The notes: generated by a model from the sequence alone, not told the origin. DNA of 64,000 nucleotides from Erythrobacter dokdonensis DSW-74 (GCF_001677335.1 NZ_LZYB01000006.1:1-64000); one strand, 5' to 3'; numbered from the stretch's first letter, positions 44,288-54,456 are shown. Translations and numbers: made by a program.

Positions 44288-45457
44288 GTGACCAGATATT
44301 CTTCCTTGCGTCTTGTCCTTGCCCTTTCGGGCGCGGCCATCGCATTTTCGACACCGACTTTGGCCCTTGCGAGGGACGGCTTCGAAGCCGACGAGGACGG
44401 ACTGACCGCTGAGCTCGGCGATATTAAATTCAATCTCGGCGGACGCTTGCATCTCGATGCCAGCGTCTTCGATCATGGCATCGACGACGGCAGTGCAGCC
44501 GACGTGCGCCGCGCGCGGCTGGAATTCTCGGCCCGGATCGGGGATGTGGTGCAAGTGCGTGCAGACCGCGAATTCGCCCAGGCAGACGGATGGCGGAACC
44601 TTTGGGTCGGTATCAAGCCGGTCAAGGATCTCGAGATCCGTGGCGGCAACCAGGTCGTGCCCTTCAGCATGGAAGACATGCAGAGTTCGAACAACATGGC
44701 ACTTGTCGAACGATCGCTGGTGAACACCTTTGCGCCTGCGTTCGGGCTCGGCGGCAGCGTGCGCTATGCCAACGACAACTTCACTCTCGCAGGCGGATAC
44801 TTCACCGATGCACTGGACGACGAGGTCGGCCAGTCTCGCGTCCGCGGTGATGGTTTCTCGGTGCGCGGCACGGTTGCGCCGATCGTGAAGCGCAAGACCT
44901 ATCTGCATTTCGGCGCGGCCTACGAGAGCCGTTCGTTCGATGCGCTTGAACCGCCCCGCTTCACCGTCATTTCAGCCTCCAGCCTCGCGCCGCGTCTGGC
45001 GCGGACCGGCGCGCTTACCGGTGCCACCGATCTCACCGCCTATAATGGTGAATTCGCCTATGCGCGCGGGCCCGTTCAGGTGCAGGCGCAATATGTCGCG
45101 GTGCAGATCGACCGCGCCGGCCTCGCCAGCCTCGACTATTCGGGCTGGTATGCCCAGACGAGCTGGATGGTTACCGGCGAGACCCATCGCTATTCGCGCT
45201 CGGCCGGCATGCCGTCCGGTCCGCGGCTGGACAAGAACGGTGCCGTCGAACTGGCCGCACGCTACAGCGAGGCCGACATCGACGATGCGACACTCGACCG
45301 CGGCCGCGCGTCCATCCTCACGCTTGGCGCGACCTGGTATCTCGACCGCAACATCCGGGTGATGGCTAACTATGCCCGCACCAAAACCACCGACAGCCTG
45401 ATCACGCCCGATGCCGAAGGAAATCTGGGCGTGGTGCGCTTCCAACTCGCGTTCTGA
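44288..45457 (+). CDS. OprO/OprP-type phosphate-selective porin family protein
   Basis: 389 aa. GTG start with AGGAG seven bases upstream. Signal peptide ends near TLALA. Key family features are the RRARLEFSARI strand and QVRADREFAQ early, and VRFQLAF at the end (C-terminal Phe, as outer-membrane porins require). It forms a 16-stranded trimeric channel in the family; the ligand may be phosphate or another anion. Divergent from the DUF1611-like operon, suggesting a shared regulatory region. Confidence 0.85.
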   Translation: MTRYSSLRLVLALSGAAIAFSTPTLALARDGFEADEDGLTAELGDIKFNLGGRLHLDASVFDHGIDDGSAADVRRARLEFSARIGDVVQVRADREFAQADGWRNLWVGIKPVKDLEIRGGNQVVPFSMEDMQSSNNMALVERSLVNTFAPAFGLGGSVRYANDNFTLAGGYFTDALDDEVGQSRVRGDGFSVRGTVAPIVKRKTYLHFGAAYESRSFDALEPPRFTVISASSLAPRLARTGALTGATDLTAYNGEFAYARGPVQVQAQYVAVQIDRAGLASLDYSGWYAQTSWMVTGETHRYSRSAGMPSGPRLDKNGAVELAARYSEADIDDATLDRGRASILTLGATWYLDRNIRVMANYARTKTTDSLITPDAEGNLGVVRFQLAF

Positions 45458-45818
45458 CCGGGTTCTCCCCCCCAATCATACCCGCAGAACAAGTGGCGCG
45501 GCCAGTCTCTCGCCGAGGCTGGCCGTTGCTGCTTAGCCTGTCTTGTGACACGTGAAGGCTTCACCAGCGCTTTCTGTGCTGCTGCATCAACCGCCGCGTT
45601 CGGCGAAATCGGGTATTCCCGTTGGTAGCGGCGAACGACATAAACCGCGCAGATCCGTTCATGAAAGTCAGCTGGCGAACCCATCCGCTTTCAGGCGATC
45701 GGCAGGTGGTCGACTGTGGCCGACCTGGAAGCCCATTGCTGAGGAATTCCGGTCCAGAGTTCGCAGGCGTCCTCTATGGGGTGCCAGAGAATGCCGGTTT
45801 TCCGCCATTTTGCGAGAG
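45458..45818. other. Gene-free stretch before tRNA-Leu
   Basis: About 360 bases with no convincing gene. A GGCCAG/CTGGCC dyad (45500-45505 with 45519-45524) could be a weak end for the porin transcript but has no T-run. Short frames here give no recognisable protein. Confidence 0.4.
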
Positions 45819-45905
45819 TGGTGCGGTCGAGAAGACTCGAACTTCCACGGCCTTTCGGCCACAACGACCTCAACGTTGCGCGTCTACCAGTTCCGCCACG
45901 ACCGC
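45819..45905 (-). tRNA. tRNA-Leu (anticodon GAG)
   Basis: 87 bases including an encoded CCA. On the minus strand the acceptor arms GCGGTCG and CGACCGC pair perfectly. The D-arm has GGCGGAACTGGTAGACGC, the anticodon stem CAACG/CGTTG encloses TTGAGGT (GAG), a long variable arm (GGCCGAAAGGCC) marks a class II tRNA, and the T-loop TTCGAGT is standard. It reads CUC and CUU codons. Confidence 0.95.
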
Positions 45906-46047
45906 ACTCGGGTTTTGCCGGGGCGGCGCGATGCCGGCCCCGCGGTAGGAGCGGGCCACTAGCAAGGGGTTTTGCCCTGCGCAAGCTCTTTGACGATGTT
46001 GCTTCGGGCCGAGCGCAAAAAGTCCGTGAGCGCGCCCGCAGGACAGC

Positions 46048-47061
46048 TCAGCCCGGCGCCCAGCCAAGGTCGGCAACGGCAGCACCCGGGGGAATATTGG
46101 CAATCGCCTCGGTCACGTTCACGCTTTCGCCGGGCGCAAGTTCGCGCTTGGCAGGGACGACGACCCAGTCACCCACCTTGCGCTCGCGCCCGTCACTGAA
46201 CACCACCAGCAGATTGGGTACGGCCAGCTTTTCGCGCGCTGTATTGCTGATCGTACCGCGCACGCGGAAGATCTTTTCGCCGTTCTCCAGCGTTTCGCTG
46301 CGCTGTTCTTCCTTCGGGAAGTCGAGTTCCAGTCCCGGTTTGCCGATTCCGAACGTCGGGCGGTTGAAGGGAACCCATTCGGGCAGGCCGTAGTAATTGA
46401 CCGCAGCCACGGTTCCCGCCGCCAGCACCGCGAAAATCGCTGCAGCGAGGGTCCACATGCGCAAGGTATTGCGGCGCCGTGTGAAGGGCGCGCGGTAATC
46501 GAACTGGGAAACCCCGTCATCATCGTCGCCGTCTTCATCGGCGAAAGGCGGATCCGGCTCGGTGGACACGGGTTCGGAGGCTGCCTGGGTCGGAACCGTC
46601 GCAGCCATCACCGGCGGCTCGTCCTGCCCGCCTTGCCCCTCACGCTGGGCCATGCCCCGCCGCAAGGCCCGCACGGCCAAGGTCTGATCGATCGCCTCCG
46701 GCGCGGCGGATTGGCCCTCAGTGCGCCAGTGGCTGATCGAAGGGGCGGCATCGGCTGCCGGCTCGGGCGGTGCAGGCTCCTCCCTCGTGTCCTCCGCCGC
46801 AGCGGGAGGCTCTGCCGCGGCAGGCGCAGGTTCCGCCCGGGGCTCGGGCGCGGGAGGCGGCGGGGGCGCCGGGCTAGACGGAGAAGCGCTTGCCGGGGCA
46901 GCGGGGGCGGGCGTTTCGATCGGCCTGTCGAGTTCGAGTTCGGGCGGTTCCTGGAACCAGCTGTGCTTGCATTTGGCACAGCGCACCGTGCGGCCTTCGC
47001 TGCCGATGGCAGAATCCGGCACGGCATAGCGGGTACCGCAGGCGGGACAAGCGATGATCAT
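46048..47061 (-). CDS. MJ0042-type zinc-ribbon membrane protein (DUF3426)
   Basis: 337 aa. N-terminal zinc ribbon with C5-x2-C8 and C28-x2-C31 (ACPACGTRY, CAKCKHSWF). A Pro/Ala/Glu-rich linker (about 45-190) is followed by a membrane helix (about 205-230) and a C-terminal DUF3426-like periplasmic domain. The ATG at 47061 was chosen because it gives the canonical ribbon start. It is divergent from ftsE, a common neighbour in related genomes; function unknown. Confidence 0.85.
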   Translation of the reverse strand: MIIACPACGTRYAVPDSAIGSEGRTVRCAKCKHSWFQEPPELELDRPIETPAPAAPASASPSSPAPPPPPAPEPRAEPAPAAAEPPAAAEDTREEPAPPEPAADAAPSISHWRTEGQSAAPEAIDQTLAVRALRRGMAQREGQGGQDEPPVMAATVPTQAASEPVSTEPDPPFADEDGDDDDGVSQFDYRAPFTRRRNTLRMWTLAAAIFAVLAAGTVAAVNYYGLPEWVPFNRPTFGIGKPGLELDFPKEEQRSETLENGEKIFRVRGTISNTAREKLAVPNLLVVFSDGRERKVGDWVVVPAKRELAPGESVNVTEAIANIPPGAAVADLGWAPG

Positions 47062-47215
47062 TGTCGTTAACGCAATAGTCAGCAGGCCCGTCCGCACAAG
47101 AGCAAGCAAGGAGAACGGGTGCAATTCGGCGCATTTTTCCACATTGCCGGCCCGATATCGCCATCTCGATCATGTCCGGCTTCCCCTCGCGCGCGGCCGC
47201 TGATAGGTGCGCGGC

Positions 47216-47959
47216 ATGATCGACCGCAGCACCGAGATCGTGAAATTCGACAATGTCGGGCTGCGTTATGGCACCGATCCCGAGGTGCTGAGCAATCTCA
47301 GCTTCACGCTCTATCCGGGCAGCTTCTATTTTCTCACCGGAGCGAGCGGGGCTGGCAAGACCAGCCTGTTGAAGCTGCTCTACCTCGCCCAGCGGCCTTC
47401 GCGCGGGGCGATCCGGATGTTCGGGCAGGACCTCATGACCATGCCCCGCGAGAAGCTGCCCGAATTGCGCCGCCGGCTGGGCGTGGTGTTCCAGAACTTC
47501 CGGCTGGTGCCGCATCTCACGGCCTTCGACAATGTCGCCCTGCCGCTGCGGCTGGCGGGCGCGGACGAGCAGCGGGTGACCAAAGCGGTGTCCGACATGC
47601 TCGAATGGGTCGGGCTCGGCCACCGTGCGCAGGCCATCCCTGCGACCATGTCGGGCGGCGAGCAGCAACGCGTCGCCATTGCCCGTGCGGTGATCGCGCG
47701 GCCCCGGATGCTGATCGCCGACGAGCCGACAGGCAATGTCGATCCCGATATGGCATTGAAGCTGCTGCGCCTGTTCGAGGCGCTCAACAACCGGGTGGGG
47801 ACGACCGTGGTGGTCGCGACGCATGATGTCCATCTGCTCAAGAAGGTGCCGGATTCGCTGATCATGCGGCTGAACAGGGGCCAGCTGTCCGATCCCACCG
47901 GAGCCTTGCGCTATCCGCCGCGGCCTGCGCCGTCATCTGTTCCGGGCAGCAAGCAATGA
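47216..47959 (+). CDS. ftsE: Cell division ATP-binding protein FtsE
   Basis: 247 aa. ABC ATPase with Walker A GASGAGKT (42-49), Q-loop [11 protein letters not shown], signature MSGGEQQR and Walker [10 protein letters not shown]. Its FtsE-type features include [13 protein letters not shown]. With FtsX it regulates peptidoglycan hydrolysis at the septum. An alternative upstream GTG at 47207 adds three residues; AGG eight bases from the ATG favours 47216. Coupled to ftsX. Confidence 0.93.
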   Translation: MIDRSTEIVKFDNVGLRYGTDPEVLSNLSFTLYPGSFYFLTGASGAGKTSLLKLLYLAQRPSRGAIRMFGQDLMTMPREKLPELRRRLGVVFQNFRLVPHLTAFDNVALPLRLAGADEQRVTKAVSDMLEWVGLGHRAQAIPATMSGGEQQRVAIARAVIARPRMLIADEPTGNVDPDMALKLLRLFEALNNRVGTTVVVATHDVHLLKKVPDSLIMRLNRGQLSDPTGALRYPPRPAPSSVPGSKQ

Positions 47960-48888
47960 GCGTGCCGCCACTCCCCGAGGCGCCGGAGGAAGCGGCCGCC
48001 ACCATTACCGCACACGCGCGTGCAGCCGCGCTGCTGCCGCAGCCGCGCATCGCCGGGCCGATGCCGTGGGTGATAGCGATTCTGATCGCGCTGGTGGTGA
48101 TGGCAGCCGCCGGCGGCCTGGCATTGCGCAATCTCGCCGATGCGGCCCGTTCCGATCTGGCGGCAGCGGTGACGGTTCAGGTGATCGAGCCCAATCCCGA
48201 CTTGCGCGGCCAGCGTGCCGAGGCGGCTGTAGCGGCCCTTGAGGGCATGGAGCTGGTACGCTCGGTCCGGCTGGTTCCGCAGGACGAACTTGCCGAACTG
48301 CTCGAACCCTGGCTCGGTGCGGCGGCCACGAGCGGCGATGTGCCGATTCCCGCGCTGATCGATGTGGAACTGGTGCGGCGCGCATCGTCCGGTGAGGTCG
48401 CGGCAATCGCGACCGCGCTTGCGGATGTTGTTCCCGAGGCGCGCGTCGATGCCCAGGGGGACTGGCTGCGCCCGGTCTATCGGGCGCTCGCTGCTCTGCA
48501 ATGGCTGGCCCTGGGACTGATCGCGCTGGTCGCGCTGGCGACGGCTGCAGCCGTATGGCTCTCGTCGCGCAATGCCTTTGCCAGCGCGCGCGATACGGTG
48601 GAGATTATTCACCTGCTCGGCGGGACGGACAACCAGATCACCGGCATCTTTCTGCGCACCGTGCTGCGCGAGGCGGCCTTTGGCGCGCTGCTTGGCACGA
48701 TGCTGGGGCTGGGCGCGGCATGGCTGCTGGGGCAGCAGTTCGCGGCGCTGGATTCAGGCATGGTGGGCGCCGGTGTGCTGCGCCTTGCCGACTGGCTTGC
48801 GATCGCCCTTGTGCCTGTGGCGGGCGTGCTGCTGGCACTGGGAACCGCACGCATGACCATTGCGCTTGCCCTGCGCGACATGCTTTAG
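47956..48888 (+). CDS. ftsX: Cell division permease FtsX
   Basis: 310 aa. A cytosolic N-terminus, first membrane helix at about 36-57, a periplasmic domain of about 110 residues, then three helices in the C-terminal half with the FtsX motif EIIHLLGGTDNQITGIFL. It transmits the FtsE ATPase cycle to periplasmic cell-wall hydrolases. The ATG overlaps the ftsE stop. Confidence 0.92.
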   Translation: MSVPPLPEAPEEAAATITAHARAAALLPQPRIAGPMPWVIAILIALVVMAAAGGLALRNLADAARSDLAAAVTVQVIEPNPDLRGQRAEAAVAALEGMELVRSVRLVPQDELAELLEPWLGAAATSGDVPIPALIDVELVRRASSGEVAAIATALADVVPEARVDAQGDWLRPVYRALAALQWLALGLIALVALATAAAVWLSSRNAFASARDTVEIIHLLGGTDNQITGIFLRTVLREAAFGALLGTMLGLGAAWLLGQQFAALDSGMVGAGVLRLADWLAIALVPVAGVLLALGTARMTIALALRDML

Positions 48889-48897
48889 GCGCGCGCC

Positions 48898-49431
48898 ATG
48901 ATCCGCCGCATCCTTTCCGTACTGTTCCTGGTCTGGGCGATCGGCTTCCTGTGGTTCGTGGTCGCGCTGCCGCAGCCGGCGGCCGATACGATCAGGACCG
49001 ATGCGGTGATCGTGCCGACCGGGGGAGCCGGGCGTATCGCGCGCGGACTTGAGGTGCTCGATCAGGGGCTGGCGGGCAAGATGCTGGTCAGCGGGGTCGA
49101 TCCCGAAGTGAAACCGGCCGAATTCGCCGCCGAGTTCGATGTTGCTCCGCAAGCCATGGAATGCTGCGTCACCCTCGGATTTGCCGCGGTTGACACCCGC
49201 TCCAATGCCGCCGAGACTGCCAAGTGGGTTGCACAGAACGAGGTGCGTTCCTTGCGGCTGGTGACGACCGATTGGCATATGCGCCGCGCGGCCGGCGAGC
49301 TTGACCGGACATTGCCCGAACATGTCACGGTCATCCGCGATGCCGTGTCCTCGCAGCCTGACCTCGGAACGCTGTTCCTCGAATATCACAAGCTGCTCGC
49401 GAGCCGGGCGGCGGGACTGGCGGACCTTTGA
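48898..49431 (+). CDS. YdcF/SanA family (DUF218) membrane protein
   Basis: 177 aa. One N-terminal membrane helix (about 5-22) and a DUF218 domain with the DAVIVPTGGAGRIARGLEVL start and the TTDWHMRRA motif. Family members (ElyC, SanA, YdcF) affect envelope integrity; the biochemical activity is not settled. It lies nine bases after ftsX and overlaps the acyltransferase start, supporting an envelope operon. Confidence 0.85.
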   Translation: MIRRILSVLFLVWAIGFLWFVVALPQPAADTIRTDAVIVPTGGAGRIARGLEVLDQGLAGKMLVSGVDPEVKPAEFAAEFDVAPQAMECCVTLGFAAVDTRSNAAETAKWVAQNEVRSLRLVTTDWHMRRAAGELDRTLPEHVTVIRDAVSSQPDLGTLFLEYHKLLASRAAGLADL

Positions 49432-50126
49432 GCTGGCTCATCGCCGCGCTTCGTTCGCTTGTCTTCTACGTGCTGTTCTATGGCGGCTCGGCCCTGCTGG
49501 TTGCCGCTTCGGTGGTGGCGGTGCTGACACAGCGGCGCTGGCTGCGACCGGTGGTCGCGCTGTGGGGGCGCTGGCATCTGTGGTGTGTCGAGCACCTGCT
49601 GGGCATCGAGGTTGTGCTCGAAGGGGCGCTTCCTGACAGTCCGGTGCTGGTGGCGATCAAGCATGAAAGTTTCTTCGAGGCGATCGACATGCCGCGCCTG
49701 TTCGCCTTTCCGGCGGTATTCGCCAAGCAGGAGCTCTTCCGTATTCCGGGTTGGGGATTCTCCGCGCTGGTCTATGGCCTGATCCCGGTGGCGCGCGAGG
49801 AAGGGGCCAAGACCCTGCGGCAGATGCTGGCGACCGCGAAGGAGCGGGTCGGGCAGGGTCGTCCGCTGGTCATCTTTCCCGAAGGCACCCGCGTGGCGCA
49901 CGGCACCCGCCCACCGCTCCAGGCGGGGTTCGCCGGGCTCTACAAGCTGCTGCGCCTGCCGGTGGTGCCGGTCGCGGTCGACAGCGGGCGGGCCTATCAC
50001 CATGTGGTGAAGCGTCCGGGGCGGATCACCTACAAGGTCGGCGAGGTGATCCCGGCGGGCCTGGCCCGCGAGGAGATAGAAACACGGGTGCATGAGGCGA
50101 TCAACGCGCTGAATGCGGCCGGCTGA
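49428..50126 (+). CDS. 1-acyl-sn-glycerol-3-phosphate acyltransferase (PlsC family)
   Basis: 232 aa, with a TTG start overlapping the upstream stop. Membrane segments at about 1-40. The catalytic block is KHESFFEAID, an HX4E variant of the usual HX4D with an Asp three residues on, and the second motif FPEGTR is standard. It adds the second acyl chain to make phosphatidic acid. The substitution may be tolerated or mark a subfamily. Last gene of the ftsEX operon. Confidence 0.9.
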   Translation: MSWLIAALRSLVFYVLFYGGSALLVAASVVAVLTQRRWLRPVVALWGRWHLWCVEHLLGIEVVLEGALPDSPVLVAIKHESFFEAIDMPRLFAFPAVFAKQELFRIPGWGFSALVYGLIPVAREEGAKTLRQMLATAKERVGQGRPLVIFPEGTRVAHGTRPPLQAGFAGLYKLLRLPVVPVAVDSGRAYHHVVKRPGRITYKVGEVIPAGLAREEIETRVHEAINALNAAG

Positions 50127-50160
50127 TGCTTCCATCGGGTTTGCCCGTGTAAAGTCCGGG

Positions 50161-50218
50161 CCAGACCCCCGTCAGCCACTGTTCGACCCCCGCCAGACCC
50201 CCGTCAGATCCCCGTCAG
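50161..50218. repeat. Short imperfect direct repeats between plsC and tyrA
   Basis: CCAGACCCCCGTCAG at 50161-50175 and again at 50193-50207, with a partial third copy ATCCCCGTCAG (50208-50218). The function is unknown; possibly slippage in a convergent intergenic gap. Confidence 0.7.
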
Positions 50219-50252
50219 CGCGCGGGTTTCACGTGAAACACCGGCTGGCGGA

Positions 50253-51161
50253 CTATTGCCCGTGTTCGCGCCCGAAATCGGGACGCTCGTCATCCTGCCC
50301 TTGCTCGATCACCGCGCGGCGGATGGCGCGGGTGCGGGTGAACAGGTCGAACAGGGTGTCGCCGTCGCCCGAACGGATCGCGCGTTGCAGCGCGGTGAGA
50401 TCCTCGGTGAAACGGCCCAGCATCTCCAGCACGGCGCCCTTGTTGGTGAGGAACACGTCGCGCCACATGACGGGATCGGAGGCGGCGATGCGGGTGAAGT
50501 CGCGGAAGCCCCCGGCGGAATACTTGATCACCTCGCTCTGGGTCACATCCTCCAGATCGCTCGCGGTGCCGACGATGGTGTAGGCAATGAGGTGCGGAAT
50601 GTGGCTGGTGACGGCAAGCACCAGATCGTGGTGGGCAGCGTCCATCAGCTCGACCTTGGAGCCCAGCTGCGTCCAGAAGTCCGATAGCGCCGCGACCGCC
50701 GCCGGGTCGGCGCCCTCGGGCGGGGTGAGTATGCACCAGCGCCCGGCGAACAGTGTGGCAAAGCCCGCCTCCGGCCCGCTCTGCTCGGTCCCCGCGACCG
50801 GGTGCGCTGGGATGATGCAGGCACCGGGGAGGGCAGCTGCCAGGGCATCGGCCACGGCGGCTTTGGACGAGCCGACATCGCTGATGATCGCATCCGGCGC
50901 GAGGCCCGGCGCAATCGCCCGCGCGGCATCGCCCATCGCCCCGACGGGGACGCACAGGATAACGAGATCGGCATCGGCCACGGCGCCCTCGGGTGTATCG
51001 CAGACCGTCCCGACCAGGCCTCTGGCAGACGCCCGTTCGCGCACGGAGACGTCGCGGTCCCAGCCGGTGGTGGCGATGTGGGGCGCGCGCGCCTTCACTG
51101 CCAGGCCGATCGAGCCGCCCAGAAGGCCGAGGCCGATGATGGCCACGCGGGCAATGGTCAT
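50253..51161 (-). CDS. tyrA: Prephenate/arogenate dehydrogenase
   Basis: 302 aa. Rossmann start [33 protein letters not shown], and the catalytic/substrate region [19 protein letters not shown] with CILTPPEG. It carries out the oxidative decarboxylation step to tyrosine; cofactor and substrate preference (prephenate or arogenate) cannot be read. The ATG at 51161 overlaps the hisC stop and is preferred over an upstream start. Operon hisC-tyrA. Confidence 0.9.
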   Translation of the reverse strand: MTIARVAIIGLGLLGGSIGLAVKARAPHIATTGWDRDVSVRERASARGLVGTVCDTPEGAVADADLVILCVPVGAMGDAARAIAPGLAPDAIISDVGSSKAAVADALAAALPGACIIPAHPVAGTEQSGPEAGFATLFAGRWCILTPPEGADPAAVAALSDFWTQLGSKVELMDAAHHDLVLAVTSHIPHLIAYTIVGTASDLEDVTQSEVIKYSAGGFRDFTRIAASDPVMWRDVFLTNKGAVLEMLGRFTEDLTALQRAIRSGDGDTLFDLFTRTRAIRRAVIEQGQDDERPDFGREHGQ

Positions 51162-52258
51162 GCGGCTTCCCCGCACAGGGTTCGCAGGGCAGCGATGACG
51201 CGGGCCATGTCGTCGGTTTTGCCGATGGTGATGCGCAGCGAACGGGGTAGACCCTGCCCCGGCAGATGGCGCACGGCATAGCCGGCCTCGCCGAGCGCCT
51301 CGAGCGCCTGGGCCGCTGTTACCTCGCCCTCGAAATGGACAAGCAGGAAGTTGGCCTCGCTCGGGCTGAAGGACAGGCCGTGATTGCCCAGCGCCGCCAC
51401 CGCTTCGGCCAGCCGCGCGCGTTCGGCGGCGTTGTGGATTCGGCTGGCGCGCACGAAGTCCTGATCGCCGAGTGCCGCAAGCGCGGCTCTCTGCCCGCTG
51501 ATGGTTACGTTGAACGGCCCGCGAATGCGGTTGAGAACATCGATCAGGCTCGGCGCACCGGTCGCCCAGCCGATCCGCTCGGCAGCGAGACCATAGATCT
51601 TGGAGAAGGTGCGCGTGACCAGCACGTTGTCATGCGCCGCTGCGAGCGCAAAGGCGGCGCTCTGCAAGGCAGGATCGACATATTCGCCGTAAGCCTCGTC
51701 CACCACCAACAGCACGTCGGACGGCAGGCCCGCATGCAGCCGCGCGACTTCGGACGGGGGCAGGAAGGTTCCGGTCGGATTGTTGGGATTGGCGAGGAAG
51801 ACGACGCGGGTGCGTTCGGTCACCGCGCCGAGCAGCGCGTCGACATCGGTGCCGAAGTCCCGGTCGGGGGCTTCCACCGGGGTCGCGCCGCAGCGCCTTG
51901 CGGCGATGTCGTAGACGGCAAAGGAGAAGCGGCTGAACAGCACCTCGTCCCCCGGCCCGGCAAAGCCCTGCGCGGCGAGGTTGAGCAGTTCGTCCGAGCC
52001 CGTGCCGCACACCACCCGCGCCGGATCGAGCCCGTGCAGGCTCGCAATCGCCTCACGCAGGGCCCGCGAATCCGGATCGGGATAGGTCGCCGCCTCCCCC
52101 CGTGCTTGCGCGAGAGCCTCAAGCGCCGCTGGCGAAGTGCCGAGCGGGTTCTCGTTGGCGGACAGCTTCACCAGCGGCTTGCCGCTCGCCGACTTGGACT
52201 TGCCGGGCTGGTAGGCGTGGATGCCGAGGATCCAGGGCTTGGGTTCAGGCTTGGACAT
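51158..52258 (-). CDS. hisC: Histidinol-phosphate aminotransferase
   Basis: 366 aa. PLP fold type I with the Schiff-base Lys220 in [11 protein letters not shown], the LSANENPLG start, NPNNPTGTF and [10 protein letters not shown]. Besides histidine synthesis, this enzyme often serves in aromatic amino acid transamination, which fits the coupled tyrA. The ATG at 52258 gives the usual N-terminus. Confidence 0.9.
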   Translation of the reverse strand: MSKPEPKPWILGIHAYQPGKSKSASGKPLVKLSANENPLGTSPAALEALAQARGEAATYPDPDSRALREAIASLHGLDPARVVCGTGSDELLNLAAQGFAGPGDEVLFSRFSFAVYDIAARRCGATPVEAPDRDFGTDVDALLGAVTERTRVVFLANPNNPTGTFLPPSEVARLHAGLPSDVLLVVDEAYGEYVDPALQSAAFALAAAHDNVLVTRTFSKIYGLAAERIGWATGAPSLIDVLNRIRGPFNVTISGQRAALAALGDQDFVRASRIHNAAERARLAEAVAALGNHGLSFSPSEANFLLVHFEGEVTAAQALEALGEAGYAVRHLPGQGLPRSLRITIGKTDDMARVIAALRTLCGEAA

Positions 52259-52322
52259 GGGATTGGCGCGATAGCCAGTTTGGCGCGGCGAATACAGCGC
52301 GAAAACGCAAGCAGAGCGGGCG

Positions 52323-53477
52323 GTGATTGACATGAGCGGGGGGCTACCCCAATTCGCAGCGCGAATGAACGCCGCCCCCGCCTCTCCGGTCTACCGCATC
52401 CCCCATCCCCTGCCGCTCGACAGCGGACAGGCGCTGGAGGCTGCGCAGATTGCCTATGAAACCTATGGCACGCTGGCGCCGGACAAGGGCAACGCCGTGC
52501 TGGTGTGCCATGCGCTGACCGGCGATCAGTATCTTGCCAGCCCGCACCCGATCACCGGCAAGCCGGGGTGGTGGGAGCGGATGGTCGGCCCGGGCAAGCC
52601 GATCGATACCGACCGGCATTTCGTCATCTGCGCAAATGTCATCGGCTCGTGCATGGGCTCGACCGGCCCGGCCAGCCTCGCGCCGGACGGCCAGCCCTAC
52701 GCGATGCGTTTTCCCGTCATCACCATCCGCGACATGGTGCGCGGGCTGGTGGCGCTGCTCGACGGGCTCGGGATCGACCGGCTGCACGCGGTCGTCGGCG
52801 GGTCGATGGGCGGGATGCAGGCGCTGAGCCTTGCCGCCAACTGGCCGGAGCGCGCCGCGCGGGTGCTGGTAATCGCCTCCACCGCGCGCCATTCGGCGCA
52901 GAATATCGCTTTCCACGAAGTCGGGCGCCAGGCGATCATGGCCGATCCGGCCTGGGCCGAGGGCGAATACTACGCTGCCGATGCGAAGCCCGATAATGGT
53001 CTCGCCGTGGCGCGGATGGCGGCACATATCACCTACCTGTCCGAAGCGGGGCTGACCGAAAAGTTCGGGCGCCGTTTGCAGGACCGCGAGTCCAAGGGCT
53101 TCGGCTTTGATGCCGAGTTCCAGGTCGAAAGCTACCTGCGCTATCAGGGTTCTGGCTTCACCCGCCGCTTTGATGCCAACTCCTACCTCTACATCACCCG
53201 CGCGATGGATTACTTCGACATTGCCGAAGAATTTTCCGAAGTTCCGGGGGGCGGCAAGCTGGCGGATGCCTTTGCCGGAACGCAGGCGCGCTTCTGCATC
53301 GTCAGCTTCGACACCGACTGGCTTTATCCCACCAGCGAAAGCCGCCACGTTGTCCACGCGCTCAACGCTGCCGGTGCCAAGGTCAGTTTCGTCGAACTTT
53401 CCGCGCCGCACGGCCATGACAGCTTCCTGCTGGAACATGACCAGCTTGACCGGGTAGTGAAGGGGTTTGTCGAGTGA
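52323..53477 (+). CDS. metX: Homoserine O-acyltransferase MetX
   Basis: 384 aa. Alpha/beta-hydrolase fold with nucleophile Ser161 (GGSMGGMQ), Asp332 ([11 protein letters not shown]) and His365 (PHGHDSF). The [11 protein letters not shown] block is typical of MetX. It activates homoserine with acetyl- or succinyl-CoA for methionine synthesis; acyl preference cannot be read by eye. GTG at 52323 or ATG at 52332 may be the start. Coupled to metW. Only 64 bases separate it from hisC, with no SAM-II riboswitch visible. Confidence 0.93.
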   Translation: MIDMSGGLPQFAARMNAAPASPVYRIPHPLPLDSGQALEAAQIAYETYGTLAPDKGNAVLVCHALTGDQYLASPHPITGKPGWWERMVGPGKPIDTDRHFVICANVIGSCMGSTGPASLAPDGQPYAMRFPVITIRDMVRGLVALLDGLGIDRLHAVVGGSMGGMQALSLAANWPERAARVLVIASTARHSAQNIAFHEVGRQAIMADPAWAEGEYYAADAKPDNGLAVARMAAHITYLSEAGLTEKFGRRLQDRESKGFGFDAEFQVESYLRYQGSGFTRRFDANSYLYITRAMDYFDIAEEFSEVPGGGKLADAFAGTQARFCIVSFDTDWLYPTSESRHVVHALNAAGAKVSFVELSAPHGHDSFLLEHDQLDRVVKGFVE

Positions 53478-54061
53478 GTTTGCGGCCCGATCTTGCCGCC
53501 ATCGCCGCCCATGTCGCGCCCGGCAGCCGGGTGCTCGACATCGGCTGCGGCGACGGTGCGCTGATGGCCGAGCTGGAAGCTGCAAGCGGCTGTGATGCGC
53601 GCGGGATGGAGCTGGACGGGCAACTGGTCGAACGCTGCGTCGCGCGCGGCCTCAGCGTGGTGCAGGGCGATGCCAATCTCGACCTTGCGGACTACCCCGA
53701 CAAGGCGTTCGATTACGCAATCCTGAGCCAGACGCTGCAGACCGCTGCCCGGCCTGACCGGATACTCGACGAGTTGCTGCGGGTAGGGCGGCGGGCATTC
53801 GTCAGTTTCCCCAATTTCGCTCACTGGCGCACCCGTGCCGCGCTGATGTTCGGCGGGCGGATGCCGGTCACCCGCGCCTTGCCGGTGAGCTGGTACGAGA
53901 CGCAGAACATCCACCACGTGACGGTGGAGGATTTCCGCGACCTCGCGAAGATGAAGGGCGCGGCGATCGAGCGTGCGTGGTTTTTCGCCAATGAAACGGA
54001 AATCGGCGCGACAGGGGCTAACTGGCGCGCCGAATTCGCGGTGTTCGAGTTAAGTCGGTAA
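53474..54061 (+). CDS. metW: Methionine biosynthesis protein MetW
   Basis: 195 aa. A methyltransferase-like Rossmann fold ([16 protein letters not shown] near residue 20) and the [20 protein letters not shown] block specific to MetW. It overlaps the metX stop (GTGA), the usual metXW pair. MetW supports homoserine acylation or methionine synthesis in many proteobacteria; the exact activity is unclear. Confidence 0.93.
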   Translation: MSLRPDLAAIAAHVAPGSRVLDIGCGDGALMAELEAASGCDARGMELDGQLVERCVARGLSVVQGDANLDLADYPDKAFDYAILSQTLQTAARPDRILDELLRVGRRAFVSFPNFAHWRTRAALMFGGRMPVTRALPVSWYETQNIHHVTVEDFRDLAKMKGAAIERAWFFANETEIGATGANWRAEFAVFELSR

Positions 54062-54063
54062 GA

Positions 54064-54456
54064 TCAGCCCGCGCGGTGCAGCATGCACAGCTTGTGGCCG
54101 TCAAGGTCCAGCACATAGCCCAGGTTCAACGTGCCCATCGAGCCGGTGCGCGGACCCGGCGGGTCTTCGATCGACTTGCCCCCAGCGGCAACGGCCGCAT
54201 CGTGGAAGGCCTGAACCTGCTCGAGGCTGTCGCACGCAAAGCCGACGGTCGAGCCGTTCGATGCCGTCGCGGGCTGATCGTTGATCGGCTCGCTGATCGA
54301 GAACATGCCGCCATTGTGCATCCAGAAAGCGCGCTTGTGGCCGGTGGCTGCGACATTGATCATTCCCGGCCCCGCACCCAGCGTGGCGAGCACGGTGTCG
54401 TAGAATGCCTTGGCGCGGTCGAAATCATTGGTGCCGACCATGATGTGACTGAACAT
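54064..54456 (-). CDS. VOC superfamily (glyoxalase-like) protein
   Basis: 130 aa. The start FSHIMVGTNDFDRAKAFYD and the end YVLDLDGHKLCMLH fit the two beta-alpha-beta modules of the vicinal-oxygen-chelate fold. A metal-binding His4 and late acidic residues are plausible. No specific reaction can be assigned. It ends two bases from metW, convergent. Confidence 0.85.
   Translation of the reverse strand: MFSHIMVGTNDFDRAKAFYDTVLATLGAGPGMINVAATGHKRAFWMHNGGMFSISEPINDQPATASNGSTVGFACDSLEQVQAFHDAAVAAGGKSIEDPPGPRTGSMGTLNLGYVLDLDGHKLCMLHRAG

Noticed and set aside
45458..46047. Phage or genomic-island attachment at tRNA-Leu
   Set aside because: No integrase gene or direct repeat of the tRNA 3' end was seen on either side.
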